NCBI RefSeq assembly: GCF_009833495.1
Contig: NZ_WUWG01000001.1
Coordinates: 372,001 to 436,000 of the forward strand
DNA: 64,000 nt
Origin: Oceanomicrobium pacificus
Lineage (GTDB): Bacteria; Pseudomonadota; Alphaproteobacteria; Rhodobacterales; Rhodobacteraceae
Direction: 5' to 3'
Shown: positions 19,246 through 27,115 of the stretch, piece after piece
How positions within the stretch are numbered: position 1 is the first letter of the stretch
Layout: each line of letters begins with the position of its first letter
Notes under the pieces: model-generated
Seen by the model: the letters and a program-made list of their open reading frames with translations, nothing else
Told to the model about the DNA's origin: nothing
Databases searched by the model: none
Program-made: the position numbers and the translations under genes

Positions 19246-20190
19246 TCAGCGCAGGCCTTGCAAGAGCCGCGCAGGCAGCCGCCCGTCGATGACCAGAAGC
19301 CCGCAGCCGATCAGCGCCATGCCCGCCAGTTGGCGCGGTGTCAGCGCCTCTCCGAGGAAGGCGATGCCGAGGAGGATCGCGCTCACCGGCACAAGGAGTG
19401 TGACCAGCAGAAGGTTCGTCGGACCGGCTGAGGCCAGAAGCCGGAAGTAGAGGATATAGGCCAGCGCCGTGCAGAGCGAGGCAAGCCCCAGAAGCGACAG
19501 GATCACGCCCGTGCCCGGCAGGTCGAGCGTCCAGGGCCGGTCGACCCAGAGCACGAGCGGCACCAGCAGCAGGGTCGCCGCCGTCACCTGCCCCGTGGCC
19601 GTCGCCATCGGCGTGACGCCCAGCGCCGCGAACCGCCGCCCGTAGAGCCCGGCGCAGGCGTAGCTGATCGCCGCGCCGAGGATGGCCATCTGCGCAAGCG
19701 GATGGTCCGCACCAAGGCCGGAGACGCGGATGTCGAGCATCACGGCAACACCGAGGATGCCGAAGGCAAGCCCGCAGACCCGCCCCGGTGTCAGCGCCTC
19801 GCGGCCCAGGAGCGCCGCGAAGGTCAGACTGAAGAGCGGCGTGGTCGCGTTCAGGACGGCGGCGAGCCCCGAAGCGATCTGCCCCTGCCCCCAGACGATC
19901 AGGCCGAAGGGGATGACATTGTTCAGAAGCCCCATGACAAGGAAGGCCCGCCAGACCATCGCGTCGCGCGGCAGGCTCTGGCCGCGGAGCCGCAGAACCG
20001 CCATCAGGATCAGCGCCGCCAATCCGGTCCGGCAGATCACGATGGTGAGCGGCGGCAGGGCCGCGACCGCGACGCCGTTGAAGAAGAAGGAGCCGCCCCA
20101 GAGGATCGAGAGGATCGCAAGGATTGCCCAGTCGCTGCCGCTCATCCGGGCGGGCGGTGGTGCGGCGGGGCGGCGAGCGGTCTCGGTCAT
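19246..20190 (-). CDS. DMT superfamily (EamA) transporter
   Basis: The 314-residue product has two EamA repeats with about ten transmembrane helices, starting LAILSILWGGSFFFNGVAVAALPPLT, a pattern common to amino-acid or metabolite exporters of the RhaT/EamA group. The ATG at 20190 has AAGGA upstream; a longer frame to 20310 runs through the SOS promoter region of the divergent gene and is unlikely. This is the second of three DMT transporters here. Substrate is unknown. Confidence 0.87.
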   Translation of the reverse strand: MTETARRPAAPPPARMSGSDWAILAILSILWGGSFFFNGVAVAALPPLTIVICRTGLAALILMAVLRLRGQSLPRDAMVWRAFLVMGLLNNVIPFGLIVWGQGQIASGLAAVLNATTPLFSLTFAALLGREALTPGRVCGLAFGILGVAVMLDIRVSGLGADHPLAQMAILGAAISYACAGLYGRRFAALGVTPMATATGQVTAATLLLVPLVLWVDRPWTLDLPGTGVILSLLGLASLCTALAYILYFRLLASAGPTNLLLVTLLVPVSAILLGIAFLGEALTPRQLAGMALIGCGLLVIDGRLPARLLQGLR

Positions 20191-20304
20191 TGGCGGTCCT
20201 TGCGCGGGTCTCGTCCGGTGATGCCGCAAGGCGGGCGAGCTGTCATCCCGTTTCCTGCGCATTGCCCGGCTTCCGCGCGGCTTGCCTTCGGGTGTCAAAA
20301 ATGA

Positions 20305-20319
20305 GAACATTTAGCGAAC
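20305..20319 (+). promoter_or_regulatory. LexA box (GAAC-N7-GAAC) before the imuA-like gene
   Basis: GAAC at 20305-20308 and GAAC at 20316-20319 are separated by exactly seven bases, the direct-repeat LexA operator known in Rhodobacter and other alphaproteobacteria. It lies 17 bases before the imuA-like ATG, so LexA would block transcription or early elongation. Confidence 0.8.
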
Positions 20320-20336
20320 ATGAAGGAGAGTCGCCC

Positions 20337-21038
20337 ATGCCCGCACCGACCCTGTCGCGCCGTCTGTCCCGGACGCCTGCCGGAGTGCCGCTCTTTGGCG
20401 ATTGCGCGCTGGCGCCGGGCCGGGCGCATGAATTTTGCGGCCGCGCGCGGCATGTGCTGGCGCTGGCGCTCGCTGCCGGGATGACGGGGCCGGTCCTGTG
20501 GATCCGGCTCGGCTGGCACGCGGAGAAGCTCAACGCGGACGGGATGCGGGCCTATCTCGACCCCGCGCGACTGCTCTTCGTCGATGCGCGCCGCCCCGAG
20601 GATCTGCTCTGGTCGATGGAAGAGGCGCTGCGCGCCGGTTGCGTGCCGCTGGTGGTGGCCGAACTGCCCGAACCGCCGCCGCTGACCCCGGTGCGGCGCC
20701 TGCATCTGGCGGCCGAGGCCGGCGGAGCGCTGGCGCCCCTGCCCCCGCTCGGGCTGCTGCTCACCCCCGGTGACGGGGGCGCGCAGGGGGTGGAATCACG
20801 CTGGCAGACCGACCCGATCCCCGGCTGGGCCGCGAACGGTCCGGCCCGGCTGCGGGTCACGCGGCTGCGCGCCCGGATGGCGCCGCCGAAATCCTGGGAT
20901 CTGAGCTGGCAGGGCGGCAAGCTGGTCGAGGCGCCCGCCCCCGCCGCGCGGGCACATCCGCATCGGGCGGGTGCAGCGGGGCAGACGCGCCGCAGCCCCG
21001 AAGCCGCCACGGCTGCGCAGGCTGCCAGCGCGGGCTGA
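20337..21038 (+). CDS. ImuA-like SOS protein, standing alone
   Basis: The 233-residue product resembles the Rhodobacterales ImuA/SulA-related proteins, with conserved stretches GRAHEFCGRARH, MEEALRAGCVPLVVAELPE, LTPVRRLHLAAEAGG and LGLLLTPGDGGAQGVESRW. In ImuA-ImuB-DnaE2 mutasomes ImuA acts with the inactive Y-family protein ImuB and the error-prone polymerase DnaE2. The start at 20337 has AAGGAGAG nine bases upstream and a LexA box in front. The expected imuB and dnaE2 genes do not follow; the next gene is a convergent Hint-domain gene. The C-terminal tail is alanine- and arginine-rich and poorly conserved. Confidence 0.75.
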   Translation: MPAPTLSRRLSRTPAGVPLFGDCALAPGRAHEFCGRARHVLALALAAGMTGPVLWIRLGWHAEKLNADGMRAYLDPARLLFVDARRPEDLLWSMEEALRAGCVPLVVAELPEPPPLTPVRRLHLAAEAGGALAPLPPLGLLLTPGDGGAQGVESRWQTDPIPGWAANGPARLRVTRLRARMAPPKSWDLSWQGGKLVEAPAPAARAHPHRAGAAGQTRRSPEAATAAQAASAG

Positions 21039-21062
21039 GCCAAGGCGCCGACCGCGACCGGA

Positions 21063-22214
21063 TCAGACGAGGACGAGCGCCTCGCGCACGGTCAGACAGG
21101 TGCGGGCCGTGGCCACAGCGGCAAGCCCCGCCGGATCAAGCTCGGGGAAGAGCGCGAACAGTTCGGCCCGCGCAGGCGCATCCACCGCCTGCAGGCCGAA
21201 CTCGCCGGGGTGGAAACTCTCGGTCTCGCTGCCCTCGGCAAAGAGCACCTCGTGCCGGTCGAAGAGAAGATGCAGGTAGCTGACGCCGCCCGCCGGCAGC
21301 GCCATCCGCGCCCGGCCCGTCGCCAGCAGCGCCTTGGCCGGCACGAACACTTCGCGAGTTCCGAAATAGAGATCACTCGACGGGCCCGCGATCAGCATCC
21401 GGTGCTGGGGCGAGACGATCAGGTCCCGCTCCGGCAAACCGGCTCCCAGCGCGCCTGCGGGAATGCAGACCGGCGCCAGCGCCATGTCGCGCGCCAGCTC
21501 TGCCCGGCCCAGATCGCGCCGCCCGATCCAGCGCACCGTCTGCAAGCCGTTATCCTTGGTCTGCACCCGGTCGCCGACGCGGATCTCCTCCACCGCGCGC
21601 CAACCGGCCTCGGTCAGGATCCGCGCGCCCGGCGTGAAACAGGGCACGACCGGATCATTCGCACCGCCGATATAGGGCCCATCCGAGCCGGACTGCACGT
21701 TGTAGGTCGTGCCGGGGATGAGCGGCGCGCTCGATGCGATCAACTCGTTGGTGCCGGAATTGGACGTGCCCGTGCCCGAATTCGGATCGAAATTCGTATC
21801 GAGCCGCAGCGTGTAGATGGTGATGTCATCCGCAGCGGTGCCACCTGCGGGGCGGATGACATAGCGGGTCTCCACCTCCACCTTGGTGCCGGCCGGATAG
21901 GTCTCCCCCCCGATGGTCAGCGCCTCGTCCAGCGTGATGTGATAGAGGTTCGAGTTCGTTCCGCTGCCGGCCAGTTCCAGATAGCCGTCACCGAAATTAT
22001 CATCCGCATTGCCAACGATATCATCGTCGAGATCGCGAAATTTCGCGGTTTCGGGCGTTGCGCTTGCGTCGAGCTGGAACGCGCCGGTGCTCGTCCCGTT
22101 CACAAGCGTGTTGGCCGGTGTCGTGCCGGTGTTCGTGAATGCCGGGTTGCCGTTGCTGACGAGGGTGAAATCGTCAATGTCCCACACAAGGGCATTGAGG
22201 GTGATGACTGCCAT
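21063..22214 (-). CDS. Hint-domain (Hint_2) protein, probably secreted or self-processing
   Basis: The 383-residue protein has an N-terminal region (about 1-190) of beta-strand, Gly/Thr/Asp-rich sequence with no recognised domain, then a Hint module. The module starts at C192 (CFTPGARILTEAGW), continues through VEEIRVGDRVQTKDNG, and has the block-G-like SPQHRML with H271. Hint modules cleave or splice peptide bonds through the leading Cys. No classical signal peptide is seen, so export by type I secretion is only a guess; no RTX nonapeptides are present. The ATG at 22214 has GGGGAAG upstream; a GTG at 22226 is possible. Confidence 0.85.
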   Translation of the reverse strand: MAVITLNALVWDIDDFTLVSNGNPAFTNTGTTPANTLVNGTSTGAFQLDASATPETAKFRDLDDDIVGNADDNFGDGYLELAGSGTNSNLYHITLDEALTIGGETYPAGTKVEVETRYVIRPAGGTAADDITIYTLRLDTNFDPNSGTGTSNSGTNELIASSAPLIPGTTYNVQSGSDGPYIGGANDPVVPCFTPGARILTEAGWRAVEEIRVGDRVQTKDNGLQTVRWIGRRDLGRAELARDMALAPVCIPAGALGAGLPERDLIVSPQHRMLIAGPSSDLYFGTREVFVPAKALLATGRARMALPAGGVSYLHLLFDRHEVLFAEGSETESFHPGEFGLQAVDAPARAELFALFPELDPAGLAAVATARTCLTVREALVLV

Positions 22215-22411
22215 GCTCTTCCCCACTCGCAGGCCATCGCAGGACCCGCTCTACACACACTGCCGCACATCAACTCTGCACGGTCGTTCTTTCCGAACTG
22301 TGTATCCCAATCGCCGGAAAATGGGACAGAAATTTGTCGCGCGCGGGGTGATTTCTGGCCTGGCGCCCGTAGCGCTTGCCATGGTCGCGCGCCCTGTGCC
22401 AAATCGCAGGC

Positions 22412-23014
22412 ATGGCCAAGCTCTACTTCAACTACTCGACGATGAACGCCGGCAAGTCGACGATCCTTCTGCAAGCGTCCTACAATTACAATGAACGCGG
22501 CATGCAGACCTACCTGCTGACCGCCGATTTCGACGACCGGTCGGGGCCGGGGCGGATCGGATCGCGGATCGGAATCAGCCAGAAGGCCGACACGTTCAGC
22601 CAGCGCGACGACCTTTTCGCCATGATCGAGAGACGGCTCGAACACGGTCCCGTCGCCTGCGTGCTCGTCGACGAAGCGCAGTGGATGACCAAGGAACAGG
22701 TCTGGCAACTGGCCCGCGTCACAGACGATCTGCGGGTGCCCGTCATGTGCTACGGGCTGCGCGTCGATTTCCGGGGCGAGCTGTTTCCCGGGTCGGCCAC
22801 GCTCCTGGCGCTCGCCGACGAGATGCGCGAGGTCCGCACGATCTGCCATTGCGGCAAGAAGGCCACCATGGTCATCCGGCAGGATGAGGATGGCAATGCG
22901 CTGACCGAAGGGGCGCAGATCCTCGTGGGTGGCAACGACACCTATGTCAGCCTCTGCCGCCGCCATTGGCGCGAAGCGACGGGCGACCTGCCGAAATCCG
23001 CGCGCAAGGGCTGA
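22412..23014 (+). CDS. tdk: Thymidine kinase, type II
   Basis: The 200-residue enzyme has P-loop STMNAGKST (about 9-17), Walker-B-like VLVDEAQWM, and a zinc module made by CHCG and CRRH. The lasso and C-terminal GGNDTYVSLCRRHW are typical of TK1-type enzymes. It phosphorylates thymidine in nucleoside salvage. The ATG at 22412 begins exactly at the conserved MAKLYFNYS start. It is convergent with the 2-hydroxyacid dehydrogenase. Confidence 0.96.
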   Translation: MAKLYFNYSTMNAGKSTILLQASYNYNERGMQTYLLTADFDDRSGPGRIGSRIGISQKADTFSQRDDLFAMIERRLEHGPVACVLVDEAQWMTKEQVWQLARVTDDLRVPVMCYGLRVDFRGELFPGSATLLALADEMREVRTICHCGKKATMVIRQDEDGNALTEGAQILVGGNDTYVSLCRRHWREATGDLPKSARKG

Positions 23015-23026
23015 CGGGACGGCCCT

Positions 23027-23995
23027 TCAGCCGACCAAATCGGGCGGCGACTTTCCGTCGAAGAAGGCAATCAGATTGTCCGCCGCCTTCATTCCCATCG
23101 CGGTGCGTGTCTCGAGCGTGGCGCTGCCCAGATGCGGCAGGAGCGCGACATTGTTGAGCCGCCGCAGAACGGCAGGCACGCGCGGCTCCTCGGCAAACAC
23201 GTCGAGGCCCGCACCGGCAATCCGGCGTTCCACAAGCGCGTTGGTCAGCGCGCGTTCATCGATCAGGTCGCCGCGCGCGGTGTTGATGAGGAAGGCCCCG
23301 GGCTTCATCAGTTTCAGCTGCGCCTCGCCGATCAGGTGGCTGTTCTCCCCCCCGCCCGGCGCATGGAGCGACACCACATCCGACAGTTCCATCAGTTCGT
23401 CTACCGTGCCAAGTGCGGTCGCTGTCGGCAGTTGCGGCAGGTCGCGGGCGGAGCGGTTCACATAGACGATCTTCATTCCGAAACCGAAATAGGCCCGCTC
23501 GGCCACCGCCTGCCCGATCCGGCCCATGCCGATGATCCCGAGCACCTTGCCCTGCAACCCGCTGCCAAGGTTCATGGCAGGCGCGAAGCCGGTCCACTTG
23601 CCGGCGCGCAGCATCGATTCCATCTCCCAGGCGCGGCGGGTGACGCTCAGCATCAGAAGAATGGCGATGTCGGCCGTCGCATCGGTGAGCACGCCGGGCG
23701 TGTTGGTCACAGGAAGGCCGGCAAATTCGGCGGCCCGCAGGTCGATATTGCTGACCCCGACCCCGAAGTTGGAGATGATCCTGCAACGGCGTCGCCCGGC
23801 GGCCTCGATCACCTGCGCGTCGATCCGGTCCGACACGGTCGGCAGGATCGCATCGCCCTGCTGCATCGCGGCCACCAGCCGTTCCTGCGAAAATGGCTGG
23901 TCGGACGGGTTCAACGCGACGGCGAAATGCGCCTTCAGCCGGTCTTCGACAGCATCGGGCAGCTTGCGGGTGACGATCAGGCGGGGCTTGGTCAT
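23027..23995 (-). CDS. D-2-hydroxyacid dehydrogenase (glyoxylate/hydroxypyruvate reductase-like)
   Basis: The 322-residue enzyme has the NAD(P)-binding motif GMGRIG (156-161) followed by NRSAR, where the arginine after the second strand suggests NADPH use. The catalytic residues are present: R241 (NTARGDL), E270 (FAEEP) and H288 (LPHLGSAT). Members reduce glyoxylate, hydroxypyruvate or related keto acids. The next gene on the same strand, csaA, starts 342 bases lower, so close coupling is not implied. Substrate is not certain. Confidence 0.9.
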   Translation of the reverse strand: MTKPRLIVTRKLPDAVEDRLKAHFAVALNPSDQPFSQERLVAAMQQGDAILPTVSDRIDAQVIEAAGRRRCRIISNFGVGVSNIDLRAAEFAGLPVTNTPGVLTDATADIAILLMLSVTRRAWEMESMLRAGKWTGFAPAMNLGSGLQGKVLGIIGMGRIGQAVAERAYFGFGMKIVYVNRSARDLPQLPTATALGTVDELMELSDVVSLHAPGGGENSHLIGEAQLKLMKPGAFLINTARGDLIDERALTNALVERRIAGAGLDVFAEEPRVPAVLRRLNNVALLPHLGSATLETRTAMGMKAADNLIAFFDGKSPPDLVG

Positions 23996-24007
23996 GTCAG
24001 GGGCGGC

Positions 24008-24346
24008 TCAGCACATACGTTGCCCGTTCGGCACTTTCGTGTCGGGGCCGATCAGCACGATCTCCCCGTCCGCGTCGAACAGGCCGAGCACCAGCACTTC
24101 GGAGCGCATCGGTCCGATCTGGCGCGGCGGAAAATTCACCACGGCCATCACCTGGCGGCCGGGCAGCGTGTCGGGATCATAATGTCCGGTAATCTGGGCG
24201 GAGGATTTCTTCTCTCCGATCTCGGGGCCGAAATCGACCCAGAGCTTGATCGCGGGCTTGCGGGCCTCTGGGAAGGGTTCGGCGCGGATCACGGTGCCGA
24301 CGCGGATGTCGACGGCCTGGAACTGGTCGTAGCTGATCTCTGACAT
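24008..24346 (-). CDS. csaA: tRNA-binding protein CsaA-like
   Basis: The 112-residue product is a single tRNA-binding OB fold matching CsaA/EMAP-type proteins: FQAVDIRVGTVIRAEPFPEARKPAIKL, then KKSSAQIT and MAVVNFPPRQIGPMRSEVLVLG. CsaA has been described as a secretion-related chaperone and binds tRNA. The ATG at 24346 is preferred because the upstream in-frame stretch is arginine-rich and unlike the family. It is 12 bases upstream of the 2-hydroxyacid dehydrogenase start in transcription order. Confidence 0.9.
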   Translation of the reverse strand: MSEISYDQFQAVDIRVGTVIRAEPFPEARKPAIKLWVDFGPEIGEKKSSAQITGHYDPDTLPGRQVMAVVNFPPRQIGPMRSEVLVLGLFDADGEIVLIGPDTKVPNGQRMC

Positions 24347-24401
24347 GACGCGCTCCCCCGGGGCAGGCCACGCAAGACGACGCGGCCCGGTTCTACGCGC
24401 A

Positions 24402-24437
24402 CAAAAAAGCCGCCTGCCCGGCAAAGGGCAAGCGGCT
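24402..24437 (-). terminator. Rho-independent terminator after the phasin gene
   Basis: In minus sense AGCCGC (24432-24437), an inner TGCCC stem and GCGGCT (24408-24413) form an interrupted hairpin followed by TTTTTT. It lies 33 bases after the phasin stop and before csaA. Confidence 0.85.
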
Positions 24438-24470
24438 GATGCGCGAAAAGCGCAATGTGTGTTCCGGGAG

Positions 24471-24932
24471 TTACTTGCCGGACTTTTCCATCATGGCCTG
24501 AAGTTCGGCCACGGAATCCTTCACACGGGCCGACACGACCGCATAGGCGTCATTGTTGGCTTTCGCGGCGGCTTCGGCCAGTTCGGTCATGTTGGCGATC
24601 GCCTTTTCGAAGGCGGCCTTCAGGACCTCGGCATGTTCCGCGCCGGCTTCGGGCTTCAGCGCCTTGGCGTCGAAGGATTCGATCTGCTTGCGGGCCTCGG
24701 CCATGGTCTCGTCGAAGAGCGCGACCTGCTTGGCGAAGAGATCCTGATAGCCGGCTGCGGCGGCCTTGTTGGCCTCCACCAGCGCGTCCATGTTCTTCTT
24801 CTGGGCGGCCATCAGCGCTTCGGGATCGACACCGGGAAATTTGGCGTCGGCGAAGTGTTTGGTGAAATCGTTCTCTTTGAAGAACGCGGTCATTTTCTCC
24901 GCATCGAACGGAAAGCTGTTTTTGTCGAACAT
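24471..24932 (-). CDS. phaP: Phasin family protein
   Basis: The 153-residue product is mostly amphipathic helix with few aromatic residues after the start, rich in Ala, Glu and Lys, and contains the phasin-type stretch ALVEANKAAAAGYQDLFAKQ followed by QIESFDAKAL. Phasins coat polyhydroxyalkanoate granules. The ATG at 24932 has CAGGAG eight bases upstream; a longer frame to 25016 covers the regulatory region and is rejected. Its own terminator follows. Expression is likely controlled by PhaR through the TGC-rich site upstream. Phasin-fold proteins can also bind other granules or membranes. Confidence 0.88.
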   Translation of the reverse strand: MFDKNSFPFDAEKMTAFFKENDFTKHFADAKFPGVDPEALMAAQKKNMDALVEANKAAAAGYQDLFAKQVALFDETMAEARKQIESFDAKALKPEAGAEHAEVLKAAFEKAIANMTELAEAAAKANNDAYAVVSARVKDSVAELQAMMEKSGK

Positions 24933-25005
24933 CGGGTGGTCTCCTGAACCAATCATTTTGATAGGCTCAATATGGTGCAGCGCAACATATATTTCAAGGC
25001 CTATG

Positions 25006-25018
25006 CTGCACTGCACAA
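25006..25018 (+). promoter_or_regulatory. Candidate PhaR-type site upstream of the phasin
   Basis: CTGC-ACT-GCACAA at 25006-25018 differs by one base in the core from CTGC-N3-GCAG, the PhaR operator described in Paracoccus and Rhodobacter. It lies about 74 bases before the phasin ATG, where a repressor could act. Confidence 0.45.
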
Positions 25019-25022
25019 AAAA

Positions 25023-25847
25023 TCATTCGAGGCTGAGCTCCTCCGACCGTTTCCGCGCAGCGGCAATGGCAGCGCGCAGAAGCGGCGGGAACCCGCGTTC
25101 TTCGTCCATCAGCACGCCCAGCGCGGCGGCTGTCGTGCCGTTGGGGCTGGTCACATTCTCCCGCAGTTTTGCCGGCGGCTCGTCGGCAGCGGCGGCAAGC
25201 GCACCCGCTCCCTCCACCGTGGCGACGGCCAGTTCGCGGGCGATGGCGGGCGGCAGGCCCTCGGCGATCCCGGCGGCTTCCATCGTCTCGATCAGGTGGA
25301 ACACATAGGCCGGACCGGAGCCGGACAGGGCGGTGACCGCATCCATCTGCGCCTCCCCGTCGAGGCGGACGGTGCGACCAATGCCCGACAGTAGCGCCTC
25401 GGCCAGTGCCATCCGGTCCTCGTCCACACCGGCATTGCCGACAAGTGCCGTGATCCCGCGCCCGATCGCGGCAGGCGTGTTGGGCATGGCGCGCACGATC
25501 GGCGTGCGGCGACCGAGCAGGTCCTCCAGCGTCAGGATGGTGGTGCCTGCGGCGATCGAGATGAAGAGGGTCGGACCATTGCCAAGTGCTGCGAGCCGCG
25601 GCAGCGCATCGCGCATCATCTGCGGCTTGACCGCGAGCAGACAGACCGCCGGTTCGCGCGGCAGGTCCCAGTTGAGATGCAGGCCCTTGGCGGCCATGTC
25701 CTTCAGCCAGTCTGACGGATAGGGATCGATGGCGGTGACGGCATCATGCGACAGACCGGCATCGAGCCAGCCTTTCAGCATGGCCGATCCCATCTTTCCG
25801 CATCCCAGAAGAACGATGCCTTTGTCGGCAATCAGGTCGAGGGTCAT
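25023..25847 (-). CDS. proC: Pyrroline-5-carboxylate reductase
   Basis: The 274-residue enzyme starts with a Rossmann fold (GCGKMGSAMLKGW) and has the ProC signature near residues 230-250 (ALAAAADEPPAKLRENVTSPNGTTAAAL). It reduces pyrroline-5-carboxylate to proline. The motif VRAMPNTPAAIGRG and the C-terminal catalytic region GSGPAYVFHLIE are intact. It is followed on the same strand by the phasin, 90 bases on. YbjN lies upstream, 55 bases away. Confidence 0.95.
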   Translation of the reverse strand: MTLDLIADKGIVLLGCGKMGSAMLKGWLDAGLSHDAVTAIDPYPSDWLKDMAAKGLHLNWDLPREPAVCLLAVKPQMMRDALPRLAALGNGPTLFISIAAGTTILTLEDLLGRRTPIVRAMPNTPAAIGRGITALVGNAGVDEDRMALAEALLSGIGRTVRLDGEAQMDAVTALSGSGPAYVFHLIETMEAAGIAEGLPPAIARELAVATVEGAGALAAAADEPPAKLRENVTSPNGTTAAALGVLMDEERGFPPLLRAAIAAARKRSEELSLE

Positions 25848-25902
25848 CAGGTCGCTCCCGTTGGCGGCGCACCCTCGAAGCGCCGCCGGAAGGGACCGGC
25901 GG

Positions 25903-26406
25903 TCAGGCGCGCCCGTATGCTTCGTTCATGGCAACGCCCATCGCGTCGGCCGGGCTCTCGTCGCCCCAGCAAACGAGCTGGAAGGCCGGGTAGAACCGCT
26001 CGCAGGCCAGCACCGCTGCGCGCACCATGTCGTCGATCTGCGTCGCCGAGGCAGAGGCCCCGCCGCACAGGTTCAGCCCGTAGCGATACACCATCAACTT
26101 CTGTTCGCGCCAGAGCGTAAAGGCGCCGGTCCAGCATTTGTCATTGGCACGGTCGAGAGCCTCGTAGAGCAGCGCCAGTTTCTCCGCCGGCGGGTCCATG
26201 TCGAACGTGCAGATCAGGCGCAGCGTCTCGTCATAGGCCGACCAGGCCAGCGACAGCGAATAGGTCCGCCACGACCCTTCGATTGCCATCGCGATCTGGT
26301 CATCCGCCACACGGTCGAAGTCCCACTCGTGATGTTCCGCGAGTGTCTCGACAATGTCGATCGGATGAAGATCTTCGGAGTTCAGGTAGTGCTCAACGCT
26401 TGCCAT
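25903..26406 (-). CDS. YbjN-like type III secretion chaperone-fold protein
   Basis: The 167-residue product fits the YbjN domain family, which shares a fold with type III secretion chaperones: an N-terminal DLHPIDIVETLAEHHEWDFDRVADDQIAMAIEG and later DMDPPAEKLALLYEALDRANDKCWTGAFTLW. YbjN affects motility and stress responses in enterics; its mechanism is not settled. The gene has a 269-base upstream region that holds a TGC-GTT-GCACAA motif. It is 55 bases upstream of proC on the same strand. Confidence 0.85.
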   Translation of the reverse strand: MASVEHYLNSEDLHPIDIVETLAEHHEWDFDRVADDQIAMAIEGSWRTYSLSLAWSAYDETLRLICTFDMDPPAEKLALLYEALDRANDKCWTGAFTLWREQKLMVYRYGLNLCGGASASATQIDDMVRAAVLACERFYPAFQLVCWGDESPADAMGVAMNEAYGRA

Positions 26407-26675
26407 GCCGGGTTCCCCTCAATTTGTAGCACCGAGGCGGAGCGGACCCCGCTAGGGGCTGGGAGCCTATCTATATAGCAGGGGCGAACGCCCGCTGCAT
26501 ACGAGATATGGTGGGAGCAAATCTGGCGCCTGTAAAGCACAAACTTCGTGAAAGCTTCACGACAGGGGGTGCGTTGCACAAAAAAACGGCACGCAATCCT
26601 GCGCGCCGCACCATCGTTCAAACCGCTCGCTACGGGCCGTCCGGCGGGGCCGGTTCCGGCCCGCAAACCGGCCGG
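26407..26675. other. Non-coding gap between ubiK and ybjN
   Basis: No convincing gene was found in this 269-base gap. It holds CGTGAA-AGC-TTCACG (26547-26561), the motif TGC-GTT-GCACAA (26570-26581) and GGGGCGAA/CGCCC-type dyads near 26483-26500. It is the likely promoter region of ybjN. Confidence 0.6.
26570..26581 (+). promoter_or_regulatory. TGC-GTT-GCACAA motif upstream of ybjN
   Basis: The sequence TGCGTTGCACAA is identical to that before the MaoC gene (42935-42946) and close to that before the phasin. It lies 164 bases before the ybjN start. See the finding on a shared motif. Confidence 0.3.
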
Positions 26676-26927
26676 TCAGCCGGCCTTCGATCCGGCTTCG
26701 AGCGCCTCGATACGGGCCTTCAGCGCCTCGTTTTCTTCCCGTGCTTTCTGGGCCATAGCCCGCACCGCGTCGAACTCCTCGCGGGTGACGAAATCCCGGT
26801 CGGCGAGCCACCGGTCCATGAGGCTTTTCATGGCTGTTTCGGCCTCATCCTTGGCCCCCTGCGCCACGCCCATCGCGTTGGTCATGAGCTGGGACATATC
26901 GTCGAAAAATTTGTTGCGGGTCTGCAT
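26676..26927 (-). CDS. ubiK: UbiK/BMFP-like accessory factor
   Basis: The 83-residue product has the family's two helical parts: an N-terminal helix with FFDDMSQLMTNAMG and a C-terminal coiled coil (LADRDFVTREEFDAVRAMAQKAREENEALKARIEALEA). UbiK (formerly YqiC) is an accessory factor for ubiquinone synthesis and membrane fusion. The start at 26927 has AAGGAGG seven bases upstream. It is divergent from lgt. Confidence 0.9.
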   Translation of the reverse strand: MQTRNKFFDDMSQLMTNAMGVAQGAKDEAETAMKSLMDRWLADRDFVTREEFDAVRAMAQKAREENEALKARIEALEAGSKAG

Positions 26928-27115
26928 GCGAACCTCCTTGCGCCGATGCTCCCTATATGGGCGCAGCGGCGCCAAATGCCAAGACACTCCGCCTGCAACG
27001 TGCCGCAGCCGGCACCGGAGCGCCCCCGCAAGCGCCGCGATCCGGCGTTGACTTTGCTGCGCCCAGACGGGAAGCACGGGGGGAACCCGACCGCGCCAGA
27101 CCGGAGCCCCGCGCC

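Noticed and set aside
22290..22330. TCCCA...TGGGA dyad before the Hint gene as an operator
   Set aside because: Five-base arms with a 12-base gap are too weak to claim.
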